The notes: a model not told the origin generated them from the sequence alone. A stretch of DNA of 64,000 bases from Acinetobacter nosocomialis (GCA_025736915.1 CP107049.1:372001-436000); one strand, 5' to 3'; shown: positions 36,639-45,451, counted from the first letter of the stretch. Numbers and translations are program-made.

Positions 36639-37070
36639 TCATTTTATATTTTTATTATTTAATATTTGAAGATCTAAACTAAAAGATACGGTTCTATTTT
36701 TTCGTGCACTATTTCTCATTTGATAAACTTGAATAATATAGTCACCATCGACTGGTAGTACTAGTTCTCCTGAAGAACCCATAGTCGAACCTACCAATAA
36801 TGCTTTATCTTTGCCTGGCTTTTTACCTGGAGCAAAAACATTAACATAAGCTAAGTTACTATAACTATTAATGTTAAATTTTAAAACCTGACCACTTTTT
36901 GCAAAAACTCGATACCTTACATCATCATAACCCTGAAATTTCCCTGTTAAAGTTGCTTGATCAGAACCTTTTAAAAAGCTTACTTTGTTTTCAACATTTT
37001 TAGCTGTCACAGTTAAGGGTAAGGTTGCAATTAATCCTGTTAATAATAAAATTTTAATGATTCTTTTCAT
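36639..37070 (-). CDS. Exported PPC/PliG-like beta-sandwich protein
   Basis: The signal peptide ends near TAKN (about residue 23). The mature part is a compact beta domain with GKFQGYDDVRYRVFAKSGQ, a middle PGKKPG loop, and GDYIIQVYQMRNSARKN near the C-terminus. The G-Y-D-Y and QMRNSARKN features resemble bacterial pre-peptidase C-terminal domains and PliG-type g-type lysozyme inhibitors. A periplasmic lysozyme inhibitor is therefore possible but not shown. Confidence 0.6.
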   Translation of the reverse strand: MKRIIKILLLTGLIATLPLTVTAKNVENKVSFLKGSDQATLTGKFQGYDDVRYRVFAKSGQVLKFNINSYSNLAYVNVFAPGKKPGKDKALLVGSTMGSSGELVLPVDGDYIIQVYQMRNSARKNRTVSFSLDLQILNNKNIK

Positions 37071-37262
37071 TTTTAATCCTCGAAATTCTTTTAAATAATA
37101 ATAAAAAAGATACGTTTTATTAAATTTTAATTTATGTATAAGTTTGATGAGTAACGTTTGAGTTTGTATGTCTTTTAATTGTTGTTCAAAAAATATATGT
37201 CATGAAACTTTAACTTGCCAGCTCAGAAAAACCACCTTAGAATCCGCGCAACGAATTTTTAG

Positions 37263-37363
37263 GGGCTTCATTGTGAGTACTTGCTCGATTGATAAGAATA
37301 AATCATCGACTCATATCTAAGTATCCACTAAAGCCCACTGGCTCTCTTGTGGATTTAAGAGAG
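37263..37363 (+). promoter_or_regulatory. Structured leader with competing stems
   Basis: Upstream of the 37454 gene, GGGCTT (37263-37268) can pair with AAGCCC (37331-37336), closing a domain with an inner CGATTGAT/ATCATCG stem. Downstream, ATCCAC/GTGGAT (37323-37354) and CTCTCTT/AAGAGAG (37342-37363) overlap and exclude each other. The GC content is locally higher than its flanks. No known riboswitch class is recognised. Confidence 0.4.
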
Positions 37364-37453
37364 TCCCTCCTTCTTGCTTTATTTCTTATTTATCTGTCTT
37401 GTTGAAAGACGAGTAAATACTTGCATATGCTCCTTGTTGTATTGGAGTCATCA

Positions 37454-38152
37454 ATGCTATTTCTTAATTTTAAAAAATCTGTCGTTTTTTTTAGCACTTG
37501 CTTGGCATTTATTTCTAGCTATGCTGGACGACCTATGGTGGTTGATGATGCTTCTTTAGTTCCTGCCCATTCTTGTCAACTCGATTCATGGATGCAGAAT
37601 AACCCTAAAGACAAAGAATATTGGGTTATTCCTTCTTGCAATATAGGTGGTAATTTTGAGTTTGGTGTAGGTATGGGGCGCCATTTTTCCGATGAAGCAG
37701 GTAATGCGACTTATACAACTGTTCAAGGGAAAACGCTTATAAAACCACTTGAGACGAATAACTGGGGAATTGGCGTTTCATTTGCGACCCAAATTAATAA
37801 CAACCACACTTCTGAAAAAGATTGGACTGTGAATATTCCCTTGAGTATTTCTATGCTAGATGACCATTTCTTGGTTCATACCAATGTGGGTTGGCTTAGA
37901 GAACATACTACTCACCGCGAGCAAACCACATGGGGTGTGGGAACAGAAACATTCATTACGAAACCTTTAAGATTGACTGCTGAAATTTATGGAAATGATC
38001 GAAGTGATTCATTTTATCAAACCGGTATTAAATATATGTTGTACAAAGAGAATGTTCAGTTCAATGCAAGCTATGGTAATCGTTTAAATCAGACCAAAGA
38101 TGACTCGTTTTTCTCAGTTGGTTTAGTTCTTGTGACTAACCCATTTTTCTAA
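37454..38152 (+). CDS. Exported beta-barrel-like envelope protein
   Basis: From ATG 37454 (GGAG six bases upstream) the protein has a signal peptide (cleavage near ISSYA, about residue 22) and about 210 residues with alternating hydrophobic strands, e.g. NFEFGVGMGRHF, WGIGVSFATQI and LRLTAEIYGN, ending in a C-terminal Phe (TNPFF). This is consistent with a small outer-membrane barrel. I do not recognise the family. A strong terminator follows, and a structured leader precedes it. Confidence 0.65.
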   Translation: MLFLNFKKSVVFFSTCLAFISSYAGRPMVVDDASLVPAHSCQLDSWMQNNPKDKEYWVIPSCNIGGNFEFGVGMGRHFSDEAGNATYTTVQGKTLIKPLETNNWGIGVSFATQINNNHTSEKDWTVNIPLSISMLDDHFLVHTNVGWLREHTTHREQTTWGVGTETFITKPLRLTAEIYGNDRSDSFYQTGIKYMLYKENVQFNASYGNRLNQTKDDSFFSVGLVLVTNPFF

Positions 38153-38168
38153 GTGAAAATGTGATTTA

Positions 38169-38194
38169 AAAAGCCCATCAATAGATGGGCTTTT
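38169..38194 (+). terminator. Terminator after the beta-barrel-like gene
   Basis: AAAAGCCCATC pairs with GATGGGCTTTT (11 bp, 4-base loop); convergent lipoprotein gene on the other side can share it. Confidence 0.88.
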
Positions 38195-38199
38195 CAATT

Positions 38200-38331
38200 T
38201 TATGAGTCTTTATCTAATGAGTGTGGTGTCGTGGTTTTATCTTGCTGCTTGGTATCATTCTCGCCTTGGCAGGCTGCAACAGAGATTGAAACGATTGCTG
38301 CTAAACCTAGGGTAGCTATAATTTTAGTCAT
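38200..38331 (-). CDS. Small lipoprotein (43 aa)
   Basis: ATG 38331 with a strong GAGGTAAG site five bases upstream. The signal ends in the lipobox VAAC (Cys near residue 21); the mature peptide is only about 23 residues, rich in Gln, Lys, Asp and Thr. This is a typical tiny entericidin-like lipoprotein layout, though I see no entericidin sequence match. Function unknown. Confidence 0.65.
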   Translation of the reverse strand: MTKIIATLGLAAIVSISVAACQGENDTKQQDKTTTPHSLDKDS

Positions 38332-38559
38332 ATCTTACCTCATACAGTTTCCATTGATTAGCTTATAAATACTGGCTATCAATATTACGATCAGCATAGG
38401 TTTATAGACTTTTTTGTACTTCTCGCTTAGAAATGTAAATTAGAAAAAATCACCTGTAACCAATTTTTTAATGGCAAAGAGGTGAGAAATTTTAGATGTG
38501 GTATGAATTAAAGTTTTAGCTCATTACTTTAATTATCGCTCTGTGGTTAAGCTTTTTTA

Positions 38560-38943
38560 TTAATTGTAAGAAACACAAAAATCAAGCCGATCATGTTGTT
38601 GCTTAAAGCACGTCCAAGAGTCTTTTTCAGGAGCTTCAATAATCTTTTTAGTTTTGAAATCACGATAATAAATAGTCGCATCTTTTAAATTTGATAAATT
38701 ACTTCCCACAGACACACATGAATCTTCATGAGAACAAATATTTGATTCTTTTATAAATACTTTGCTATTTGGAAAAGTTAATCTTTCAAAGTTAGAACTT
38801 AAGTTATTTGTAGAAGAAAGTAAGCAAGACACCGTACTATTTTTACCATTCACTACAAAACAGCTTTTACTGACTTCGAAGGGCTCTTGAGCGAACGTAC
38901 CCGTAGCATAAGGCAATAAAAATAATGTAATAAGGCGCTTCAT
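38560..38943 (-). CDS. Exported hypothetical protein, Cys-rich
   Basis: The signal peptide ends near GTFA (about residue 18). The mature protein of about 108 residues has six or more Cys in the CF..SC..ICSHEDSC..TCF..FC pattern, suggesting disulfides in the periplasm. Not recognised. It starts a region of small, unrelated minus-strand genes. Confidence 0.55.
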   Translation of the reverse strand: MKRLITLFLLPYATGTFAQEPFEVSKSCFVVNGKNSTVSCLLSSTNNLSSNFERLTFPNSKVFIKESNICSHEDSCVSVGSNLSNLKDATIYYRDFKTKKIIEAPEKDSWTCFKQQHDRLDFCVSYN

Positions 38944-39117
38944 GTTCTTTCTCTCTATTCAACATTTAGTCCAAAACTGCCTATAAATATTCAGACTACA
39001 TTTAATTTAGCTGTCTATAATACCTGTATTAAGTTTAGTTAAATATTTACTATTTGATAAATTTTACAAAATATTCAAAAAATTAAGTTATAAAATGGTT
39101 ATGTACTCACTTTAAAG

Positions 39118-39399
39118 TTATTCGTCTAAAATCTTCCAATCCGTACCAATTTGCGCTAGCGCTGGCAACTCATCACTATTAAAAACATTCTGGTTATCAT
39201 CAACAGCAAATCGATAAAGTGGTATTGAATCTGCTTGTGTTTTCTTAAAAAAACTAAAATCTTCGGTAATATGTATTAGGTTCGCTGACCGATTATCTCC
39301 GCCTATTTTGTTTACTCCAGTACCTGATGGTATATGTATATAACTTTCACAAGTTACTTCGATGCTATTTCCATTCAAATCTTGATATGAACATTTCAT
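39118..39399 (-). CDS. Hypothetical protein (93 aa)
   Basis: A soluble protein of 93 residues without a signal peptide, containing a Gly/Asn-rich stretch (SGTGVNKIGGDNRS) near residue 27 and a Trp close to the C-terminus. Not recognised. A possible accessory-region gene in the 38.5-41.3 kb block. Confidence 0.45.
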   Translation of the reverse strand: MKCSYQDLNGNSIEVTCESYIHIPSGTGVNKIGGDNRSANLIHITEDFSFFKKTQADSIPLYRFAVDDNQNVFNSDELPALAQIGTDWKILDE

Positions 39400-39558
39400 G
39401 TCTAAGTCCTTCCATAAGTTTTATAGATGTGTAGAAAAACTTAACATGCTATAGAGATAAGTTATGGAAGTTTTTATGATGTAATTGTTTTAAGTATGTA
39501 TATCGCGTTGAAAATTGAAAGATTTAATATTATGTAAGACTGATAAGAAATTGTCCTT

Positions 39559-39585
39559 TAAAAAAAAGCACCGTTACCGGTGCTT
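39559..39585 (-). terminator. Terminator after the 39590 gene
   Basis: AAGCACCG pairs with CGGTGCTT (8 bp, 4-base loop); on the minus strand a run of seven or more T follows. Confidence 0.85.
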
Positions 39586-39589
39586 ATTG

Positions 39590-39964
39590 TTATTTACATT
39601 TCCCATGAGGACTGTTTATTTCTTCTTTCAAAGCATCAATATCCATTTTAATTAATTCTTTATCATTCGTTGCTTCTAGACCAGATTTCTTCATGAAAGC
39701 TTTATATTCCTTAAATCTAGTAATAATAAATTCATCATATTGCAGTTCAGATTGCATATAAGTACATTCTATTGAATCTAGCTTTTTCCTTTGCGAACTA
39801 GTTAGATTTTTATTCGCGTTCTTTTTGATAAAAGCATCTCTTTGTGCTTGAGCTGTATGGAATTTTTCTAAAAGACTATGATATTCCTCTTCAAAAATTG
39901 TGCCTGATGCAGCCATAGTATTGGTACAAATAAGTAAGCCCAAGATAAAAAGTCTTAATTTCAT
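39590..39964 (-). CDS. Exported helical hypothetical protein
   Basis: Signal peptide with cleavage near TMAAS (about residue 19), then about 105 residues of charged helices (EEEYHSLLEKFHTAQAQRD, KLDSIECTYMQSELQYDEF) and two Cys. The helical pattern recalls LprI-like/DUF1311 proteins but the match is not firm. Followed by a strong terminator. Confidence 0.5.
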   Translation of the reverse strand: MKLRLFILGLLICTNTMAASGTIFEEEYHSLLEKFHTAQAQRDAFIKKNANKNLTSSQRKKLDSIECTYMQSELQYDEFIITRFKEYKAFMKKSGLEATNDKELIKMDIDALKEEINSPHGKCK

Positions 39965-40050
39965 AATATGTAATATTCGCTTATCATAATTAAAAACTGC
40001 ATATTATAAGACTGGCGCGACCAAATAAAGTAAATAAATTATATAAAGAA

Positions 40051-40070
40051 AACCGCCCCAGAAGGCGGTT
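40051..40070 (-). terminator. Terminator downstream of the frameshifted gene
   Basis: AACCGCC pairs with GGCGGTT (7 bp, 6-base loop) and is followed on the minus strand by TTTTCTTTATAT. Confidence 0.75.
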
Positions 40071-40089
40071 GCTGAAATTTTCCAGCGAT

Positions 40090-40120
40090 TATAAAAGTGC
40101 GGTGGACACACACTTTTATA
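40090..40120. terminator. Second hairpin downstream of the frameshifted gene
   Basis: TATAAAAGTG pairs perfectly with CACTTTTATA (10 bp, 11-base loop), six bases beyond the stop of the gene ending at 40126. With 40051-40070 it forms a double terminator. Confidence 0.75.
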
Positions 40121-40125
40121 GGGTT

Positions 40126-40597
40126 TTAAACCAGATTTACTTTCTTATTATTTTTCTTATACTCCTCAGAATTAAAATAGTTCACTATCATCTTGGCATT
40201 TTCTTCCGACACGGCTTTTTTATTTTCCTGTACTGTCTGAGCTTCTTTTTTTACGTTAAAGTCGGCTGGCACAATACTTGAAAGGGGTGGTAGTTTTGGC
40301 TGTCCACCAATCGTGATTCTTTCAATAAAGCTCGCTAGCCACATAATATATTCGCCCTTGTTTTTATATTTAGGCATTAAGCTCATGTCGAGTTTAATCG
40401 TACATTCATTTAAAGGTTTACTTAGACATTCTTCAAAATCTATAAAATTGTATTTGAGTTTACAGGGGGGTTCCCTTTATCTCTTTTCGAATAATGCTGA
40501 CTAAATTATTCAATTGTTCAATTAGGTTGTCAGAGAACAATTTATCTTCTTCGAATTTTTTATAGACCTTCTCGGCAATTGTTAGAAATTTTGGCAT
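40126..40597 (-). pseudogene. Hypothetical gene broken by a frameshift at a C6 run
   Basis: The ATG at 40597 (GGAGGGAAGGACC upstream) reads about 45 codons (MPKFLTIAEK onward) and stops at 40460, directly after six C (minus strand, 40465-40470). From the same run the next frame is open and leads without a stop into the frame ending at 40126 (contains MWLASFIERITIGGQPKLPP). Removing one C would join them into one protein of about 156 residues. Either a frameshifted pseudogene or a slippage-controlled gene. The family is unknown. An internal ATG at 40344 has a moderate ribosome site, so the second part may also be made alone. Confidence 0.55.
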
Positions 40598-40914
40598 GGG
40601 TCCTTCCCTCCTATTCTGACTTTGGTGGTTAATCAGATTTTTAGGGAAGTATGATGGATATATTATTGCAGTATGTAAGTCTTGAAATGCCAAATGTAAT
40701 CAATAAGAGTGTTCTGAAACTGAGTTCCATAATACGCCACAACAATTGAATAAAATGCAAAATTCATCGCATTTTTGGTGCGGAAAGATTTTATAGTTGG
40801 TAATAATTTTCTGAAAAAAATTAAGCTCATCAATAATATTATTTGACTTAGATTTTTTGTGATGTCTTAGCTAAAAATAGAATATAGAAATATTTGAATT
40901 ATTTTTATTGACTG

Positions 40915-40977
40915 CCTTGCTGAATAACCAAGTTACCTAGTCGGGGGACTAGAAAGTTAGCCGTGTCTTCAGCAAGG
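40915..40977. ncRNA. Structured RNA element resembling phage C4 antisense RNA
   Basis: CCTTGCTGAA (40915-40924) pairs perfectly with TTCAGCAAGG (40968-40977). Inside are a small TAAC/GTTA hairpin, a CTAGTC-GGGG-GACTAG hairpin (40938-40953) and two copies of AAGTTA in single-stranded positions. This multi-branch closed shape with repeated short antisense-like segments recalls C4 antisense RNAs of P1/P4-type elements. Strand is unresolved: the plus side is followed by TCTTTT, the minus side by A/T-rich sequence. The rest of 40598-41009 shows no gene. Confidence 0.4.
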
Positions 40978-41009
40978 TCTTTTATGGTTATATTTTAGTT
41001 TGATGCTGC

Positions 41010-41261
41010 TTACGCACCGCTTAAAGCTGCTTCAAACATTTCAATAATTGCTTTGGCTCCTTCAGCCTTTTGCCTTGCGTCTTGATCGTCAAAAATAACC
41101 GTTTCATCATTGAGTTCACTTACATATCGCCGGGCTTCGTCTAGAGCTCTCCTTAGTTTTTGTACTTTGTGTTTGTTTACGTCTTTGGCAATGGTTGGCG
41201 CATATCCTCCACGTTTTGCGTTTTTAAGTTGTCTAGCTCTGTTCTCTATTGCTGTAGCCAT
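41010..41261 (-). CDS. Hypothetical protein (83 aa)
   Basis: A soluble, strongly basic N-terminal half (RARQLKNAKRGGYAP, NKHKVQKLRRALDEA) with helical heptads and an acidic Ala-rich C-terminus. The composition suits a small nucleic-acid- or phage-associated protein, but it is not recognised. The C4-like RNA element lies just downstream. Confidence 0.5.
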   Translation of the reverse strand: MATAIENRARQLKNAKRGGYAPTIAKDVNKHKVQKLRRALDEARRYVSELNDETVIFDDQDARQKAEGAKAIIEMFEAALSGA

Positions 41262-41520
41262 TCAAACACTCCAACTCACCTAACAAATTTTAGTAAAGCA
41301 ACTTTATTGTTTGTTATTCTTAAACATTTAGTATTTTCTTTGTTCAAAGTGTCAAATTTGTTACTTAAGCCTTACTCCTGAAAAGTTTTAGATCGAGTTT
41401 GCTCAAAAAATAATCTTTTCTAAGTTATGAATCGCGCATAACTTTATATAGTAAATTTATACCGCTATTTAATAATAATTTTCCAAAAATAATTATAAAT
41501 TAATGTATAAAAATATTAAA
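41262..41520. other. Intergenic region, no gene seen
   Basis: AT-rich spacer upstream of the 41010-41261 gene and downstream of the MscS-type gene. I see only the promoter-proximal A/T runs and no coding frame or clear repeat. Confidence 0.5.
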
Positions 41521-41561
41521 AGAATGCTATCTATTTGAAATTTAAATAAAGATAGCATTCT
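41521..41561 (-). terminator. Terminator after the MscS-type gene
   Basis: AGAATGCTATCT pairs perfectly with AGATAGCATTCT (12 bp, 17-base loop), with a T-rich run on the minus side. Confidence 0.8.
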
Positions 41562-41570
41562 ACTATGTGA

Positions 41571-42806
41571 TTACTCGACAGTTAGTTTTTGAAAATCATG
41601 TCCTGAAGGTGCCTGATACACTCTTAAACCAAACTCAGGCAAAATCGCGATAAGATGATCAAAAATATCGGACTGAATTGCTTCATAAGAAACCCATGCA
41701 GTGGTATTGGTAAAGGCATAGATTTCTAACGGCAGACCTTCACTCGTCGGCTGTAATTGACGAACAATAAGTGTTTGATTTTGAGCAATGCCCTTATGCT
41801 GACGTAAGTAGAACTCAACATACGCTCTAAATGTTCCAATATTAGTTAAACGTCTTTTGTTATAGCGTGATTGATTACCTAAATGCTTGTTAAATTCGTC
41901 AATCTCAGATTGCTTGGCATTGAGGTATTGATCTAATAATAGAAAGTCTTTTAGCTTTTGCTGCTCTTCTTCAGTCATAAAGTGAACACTAGTTTGATCA
42001 ATATAAAGCGAACGCTTCATACGGCGGCATCCAGCATTACTCATACCACGCCAGTTTTTAAAAGTGTCTGTTACGAGTTTATTGGTTGGGATAGTGGTAT
42101 AGGTTTTATCAAAGTTCTGAACTGTCACGGTATGCAATGAAATATCAATCACATCACCATCGGCATTCAGCGACGGCATTTCAATCCAGTCCCCTATACG
42201 TACCATGTCATAAGATGCAATTTGCACACTCGCGACCAATGACAAAATCGTATTTTGGAAAACCAACATTAATACGGCGGCCATTGCACCGAAGCCAGCA
42301 AGCAAGGTGAATACATCCTTTTTAAGGAATGTACCTAAAATCATCAAACCGCAAACAACAAAAATAATGAGTTTAACGAGTTGTAAATAACCTTTAATCG
42401 GCTTGTTTCTCGATTTTGGATTACGCTGATAGATTAAATTAAATATATTTAATAATTCACTGATCGTGAGCGCAATAGTCAGGAAAATAAATGCTTGCGC
42501 ACCCATCTGCACTAAAGCAATTGCTTTTTCGGATAGATGCGGAACTGTTGTAATCCCATTCATAATGACAATGGCGGGCACAATATTGGCAAATCGCTTA
42601 ATAACACTATGCTGAGCAAAGACTGACTGGTTAAGTGACTTGATTTTAGTCACTAAATGACGGATTCCCCGAACAATAATTCGCTTAGCAATAAAATTTG
42701 CCAAAGCAGCAAATAAAATCAAAATTGTGAGTGAAACTATCATTTCTAGCCAAGGATAGTTGCTTAACTCAGCTTGAAGATCACGATAATAATTAAAAAA
42801 ATCCAA
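41571..42806 (-). CDS. MscS-family mechanosensitive channel (YbdG-like)
   Basis: Five N-terminal membrane segments lead to the pore helix and the conserved beta domain: LLAGFGAMAAVLMLVFQNTI, then SLVASVQIASYDMVRIGDWI (about 165-205), followed by TVQNFDKTYTTIPTNKL. The long C-terminal cytoplasmic part and length of 411 residues fit YbdG-type channels that release solutes under mild hypo-osmotic stress. The start is a TTG at 42806 with AAGGTGTAAAGGG upstream, unusual but with no better ATG before the first membrane segment. Confidence 0.85.
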   Translation of the reverse strand: MDFFNYYRDLQAELSNYPWLEMIVSLTILILFAALANFIAKRIIVRGIRHLVTKIKSLNQSVFAQHSVIKRFANIVPAIVIMNGITTVPHLSEKAIALVQMGAQAFIFLTIALTISELLNIFNLIYQRNPKSRNKPIKGYLQLVKLIIFVVCGLMILGTFLKKDVFTLLAGFGAMAAVLMLVFQNTILSLVASVQIASYDMVRIGDWIEMPSLNADGDVIDISLHTVTVQNFDKTYTTIPTNKLVTDTFKNWRGMSNAGCRRMKRSLYIDQTSVHFMTEEEQQKLKDFLLLDQYLNAKQSEIDEFNKHLGNQSRYNKRRLTNIGTFRAYVEFYLRQHKGIAQNQTLIVRQLQPTSEGLPLEIYAFTNTTAWVSYEAIQSDIFDHLIAILPEFGLRVYQAPSGHDFQKLTVE

Positions 42807-42993
42807 CCCTTTACACCTTAAAACTTTATTTTCAATAATTTTAAAGTGTTCGAGTGTTATAGATTAAGGCTTGTTTACATATGTCGTCATAAATACAACA
42901 CGTCTATAATACTTAATCGCTAAATTAGATTAATTTATGGAAATATGATTCACACAGGCAATAAGTGAATCTTCTTTTTTAAATAAAACTGTT

Positions 42994-43119
42994 CCATTCA
43001 ACACGGCTCTAGCTTCTTAGCTCCTTCATAAGGAGTGCTCGTTTTATCAAATTACAGCTTTTTTGTTTCAATAAACTTCCCTTTGAATGGAGAATTTTGA
43101 GTAAAAAAACTTTCTCCAT
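42994..43119. other. Intergenic structured region with competing stems
   Basis: CCATTCAA (42994-43001) can pair with TTGAATGG (43083-43090), enclosing CTCCTT-CAT-AAGGAG (43021-43035). ATGGAGAA (43087-43094) can pair with TTCTCCAT (43112-43119) and shares bases with the first stem. A further stem, ATTCAC/GTGAAT, with a T-rich tail lies at 42949-42980. No gene is seen in 42807-43411; this spacer separates the MscS-type gene from the siderophore operon. Confidence 0.35.
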
Positions 43120-43361
43120 AAATTATTTACCTTTATTTTTTGTCAATTAACTCATTTTTTCACTGTGATCAATTTTTATAAAATAGTAAGTTTCTGCCTA
43201 TCTGCTTATATTTAAAAACTTTAATAATTTAAGCTTTTGTAAAATATACATTTTATTATTCAAAGTATTAGAACAAAAAAATTAGTGAAAATTCTTATAA
43301 CTCCCCCTGCTTTTGCTTTACAAACCGCAACAATCTTGGAATAAATCGTAATAATAATTTA

Positions 43362-43380
43362 ATTAATAATAATTATCATT
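43362..43380 (+). promoter_or_regulatory. Fur-box-like site before the siderophore operon
   Basis: The 19 bases starting at 43362 match the Fur consensus GATAATGATAATCATTATC at 13 of 19 positions, 31 bases before the sbnA-like ATG. Iron repression of the operon is therefore likely (inference). Confidence 0.65.
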
Positions 43381-43411
43381 TACAACACATAAAAACCTGA
43401 GAAGATCTGCC

Positions 43412-44416
43412 ATGATCCATGAAAATATTCTCGAATGCATAGGTAAAACGCCACTATTACAACTATCAAGGCTATTCACGCATCAATCAGTCTCAGTGAT
43501 TGCGAAAATGGAATTGTTAAACCCAGGAGGAAGTATTAAAGACCGTCCAGCATTATTCATGCTACAAGAAGGCTTAAAATCTGGAGTAATTCATAAAGAT
43601 AGTCACATTGTTGAAAGTTCGTCAGGGAACTTAGCGATTGCCCTTGCAATGGCTTGCAAAATATATGGATTAAAATTTACTGCCGTTATTGACCCGAAAA
43701 TTGCCTCAGCAAACCTACAAATGCTGAAGCTTTATAAAGCCAATATCGAAATGGTCTCTGAAAAAGACCAAAACGGCGGTTATTTAAAAACCCGAATTGA
43801 CACCGTAAAACGGCTCTGCCAACAACTGCCAAATGCGGTTTGGATTAATCAATATGCCAATCCAAACAACTGGAAAAGCCACTATTTTGGTGAAGCAGAA
43901 GAAATCCTAAATCAAATTGATCGCAATATTGATTACCTCGTGATTGGAGCAAGTACCTCCGGCACGATTATGGGCGTGTCTCGTCGCCTTAAAGAAAGAT
44001 TTCCAGAATTAAAAGTCATCGCTGTCGATATTGTCGGCTCTGTGCTGTTCGGTGGCACATCTGGTCCACGCGAAATTCCCGGTATTGGAGCAAGTACTGT
44101 TCCGGCTCTCCTCTCCCCCGATGAAATCGATGAAGTCATTTATGTAGATGACTATGAATCGGCACTCGGTTGCCGAGAACTTCTTGAGCATGAAGGAATC
44201 TTTGCTGGCGGTTCGAGCGGCTCATCAATTTCAGCCATAAAAAAATTGATTCCAACCATCCCTGAAGGTTCATGCATCTTAACGCTTTTACCAGATCGCG
44301 GTGATCGTTATCTCGATCTGGTTTATGAAGATGAATGGTTCGAAATGATCAAAAAGCGTCACTTTAATCGAAACGTACGACGTCAAGAAAACCTTACTTT
44401 ACAAAATGTTGTTTAA
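43412..44416 (+). CDS. sbnA: SbnA-like PLP enzyme, N-(2-amino-2-carboxyethyl)-L-glutamate synthase
   Basis: This is a cysteine-synthase-fold PLP enzyme: the Schiff-base Lys lies in GGSIKDRPALF (about residue 42), the phosphate loop is ASTSGT (about 179) and the cofactor-contact GGSSGSS is near residue 268. In staphyloferrin B synthesis SbnA joins O-phospho-L-serine and L-glutamate to ACEGA, the precursor of 2,3-diaminopropionate. The adjacency of SbnB-, SbnC-, SbnD- and SbnG-type genes assigns it to this role rather than to cysteine synthesis. First gene of the operon, 31 bases after a Fur-box-like site. Confidence 0.87.
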   Translation: MIHENILECIGKTPLLQLSRLFTHQSVSVIAKMELLNPGGSIKDRPALFMLQEGLKSGVIHKDSHIVESSSGNLAIALAMACKIYGLKFTAVIDPKIASANLQMLKLYKANIEMVSEKDQNGGYLKTRIDTVKRLCQQLPNAVWINQYANPNNWKSHYFGEAEEILNQIDRNIDYLVIGASTSGTIMGVSRRLKERFPELKVIAVDIVGSVLFGGTSGPREIPGIGASTVPALLSPDEIDEVIYVDDYESALGCRELLEHEGIFAGGSSGSSISAIKKLIPTIPEGSCILTLLPDRGDRYLDLVYEDEWFEMIKKRHFNRNVRRQENLTLQNVV

Positions 44417-44437
44417 CTTTCTCCTTAGGACATATTC

Positions 44438-45451
44438 ATGAGCAATTTGGCTACCCTTCGCTATTTAAGTCAATCAGATTTATTAAATCTTGGCGCAAAT
44501 CATAGTAATTCATTTATTGAAGCGATCACTGAAGGTTTAACCCTGCATGCAAATAAACAGTTTGTACAACCCTTAAAACCATACCTTCGCTGGCAAGGTG
44601 CAGACCATATTGCTGACCGTATTATCGCTATGCCTTGTTATTTAGGCGGCAACGATCCAATTGCTGGAATTAAGTGGATTGGTTCAAGACAACATAACCC
44701 TAAAAAATTCAATATTCCGCGTGCGAGCGCATTAATTGTTTTAAATGACTCAGAAACAAATTATCCAGTTGCAGTGATGGAAGGCAGCCTCATCAGTGCC
44801 ATGCGAACTGCTGCAATTACGGGTGTTTCGATTAAGTATCTAGCAAAAAAAGACTTTTCTGACATTACCGTAATTGGCTGCGGCCCAATTGCCCAAATGC
44901 AGATTAAGACGGTGCTTGAACAATATGCTCAAGTGAAAAAAATCCATTTATTTGATGTGAACCCTGAAGCGGCTGAAAAACTCAAAGCTTTGTTCTTATC
45001 GGAATATCCACATCTAGAAATTGAAATTCATGACAGCGCCAAGTCTGCGATTCAGCAAGCCGATGTCCTCATTACCTGTACCGTTTCAGATAAGCCTTAC
45101 ATTCCGTTTGAGTGGCTTAAAAAAGGCTGCTTTGTTTCAAACATTTCAATTATGGATATTGAGCCTGAAGTCTTCTTAAAAGTCGACAAAGTGATTGTGG
45201 ATGACTGGGACCAATCAAACCGAGAAAAGAAAGTCATCAATGTGCTGGTTGAAGATGGCTTATTCAGCCGTGAAAAACTGCACGCTGAACTTGGCGACAT
45301 CATTATTGGTCATAAAAACGGCCGCGAACACGAAGATGAAATCATTTTGCTCAACCCAATGGGCATGGCGATTGATGACATTGTCTGCGCTAAGTGGTTC
45401 TTCAATGCCGCACAAGAACAAAATGTTGGCACGGTTCTACCGCTTTTATAA
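44438..45451 (+). CDS. sbnB: SbnB-like ACEGA dehydrogenase (ornithine cyclodeaminase family)
   Basis: The family fold is shown by the N-terminal dimer domain (VAVMEGSLISAMRTAAITGVS in two parts around residues 107-127) and a Rossmann core with IGCGPIAQMQIK (about 147). SbnB oxidatively hydrolyses ACEGA with NAD+ to 2,3-diaminopropionate and 2-oxoglutarate, both used in staphyloferrin B. It lies 21 bases after the sbnA-like gene and just before the first synthetase, so it is part of the operon. Function as alanine or ornithine enzyme is less likely given the context. Confidence 0.87.
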   Translation: MSNLATLRYLSQSDLLNLGANHSNSFIEAITEGLTLHANKQFVQPLKPYLRWQGADHIADRIIAMPCYLGGNDPIAGIKWIGSRQHNPKKFNIPRASALIVLNDSETNYPVAVMEGSLISAMRTAAITGVSIKYLAKKDFSDITVIGCGPIAQMQIKTVLEQYAQVKKIHLFDVNPEAAEKLKALFLSEYPHLEIEIHDSAKSAIQQADVLITCTVSDKPYIPFEWLKKGCFVSNISIMDIEPEVFLKVDKVIVDDWDQSNREKKVINVLVEDGLFSREKLHAELGDIIIGHKNGREHEDEIILLNPMGMAIDDIVCAKWFFNAAQEQNVGTVLPLL

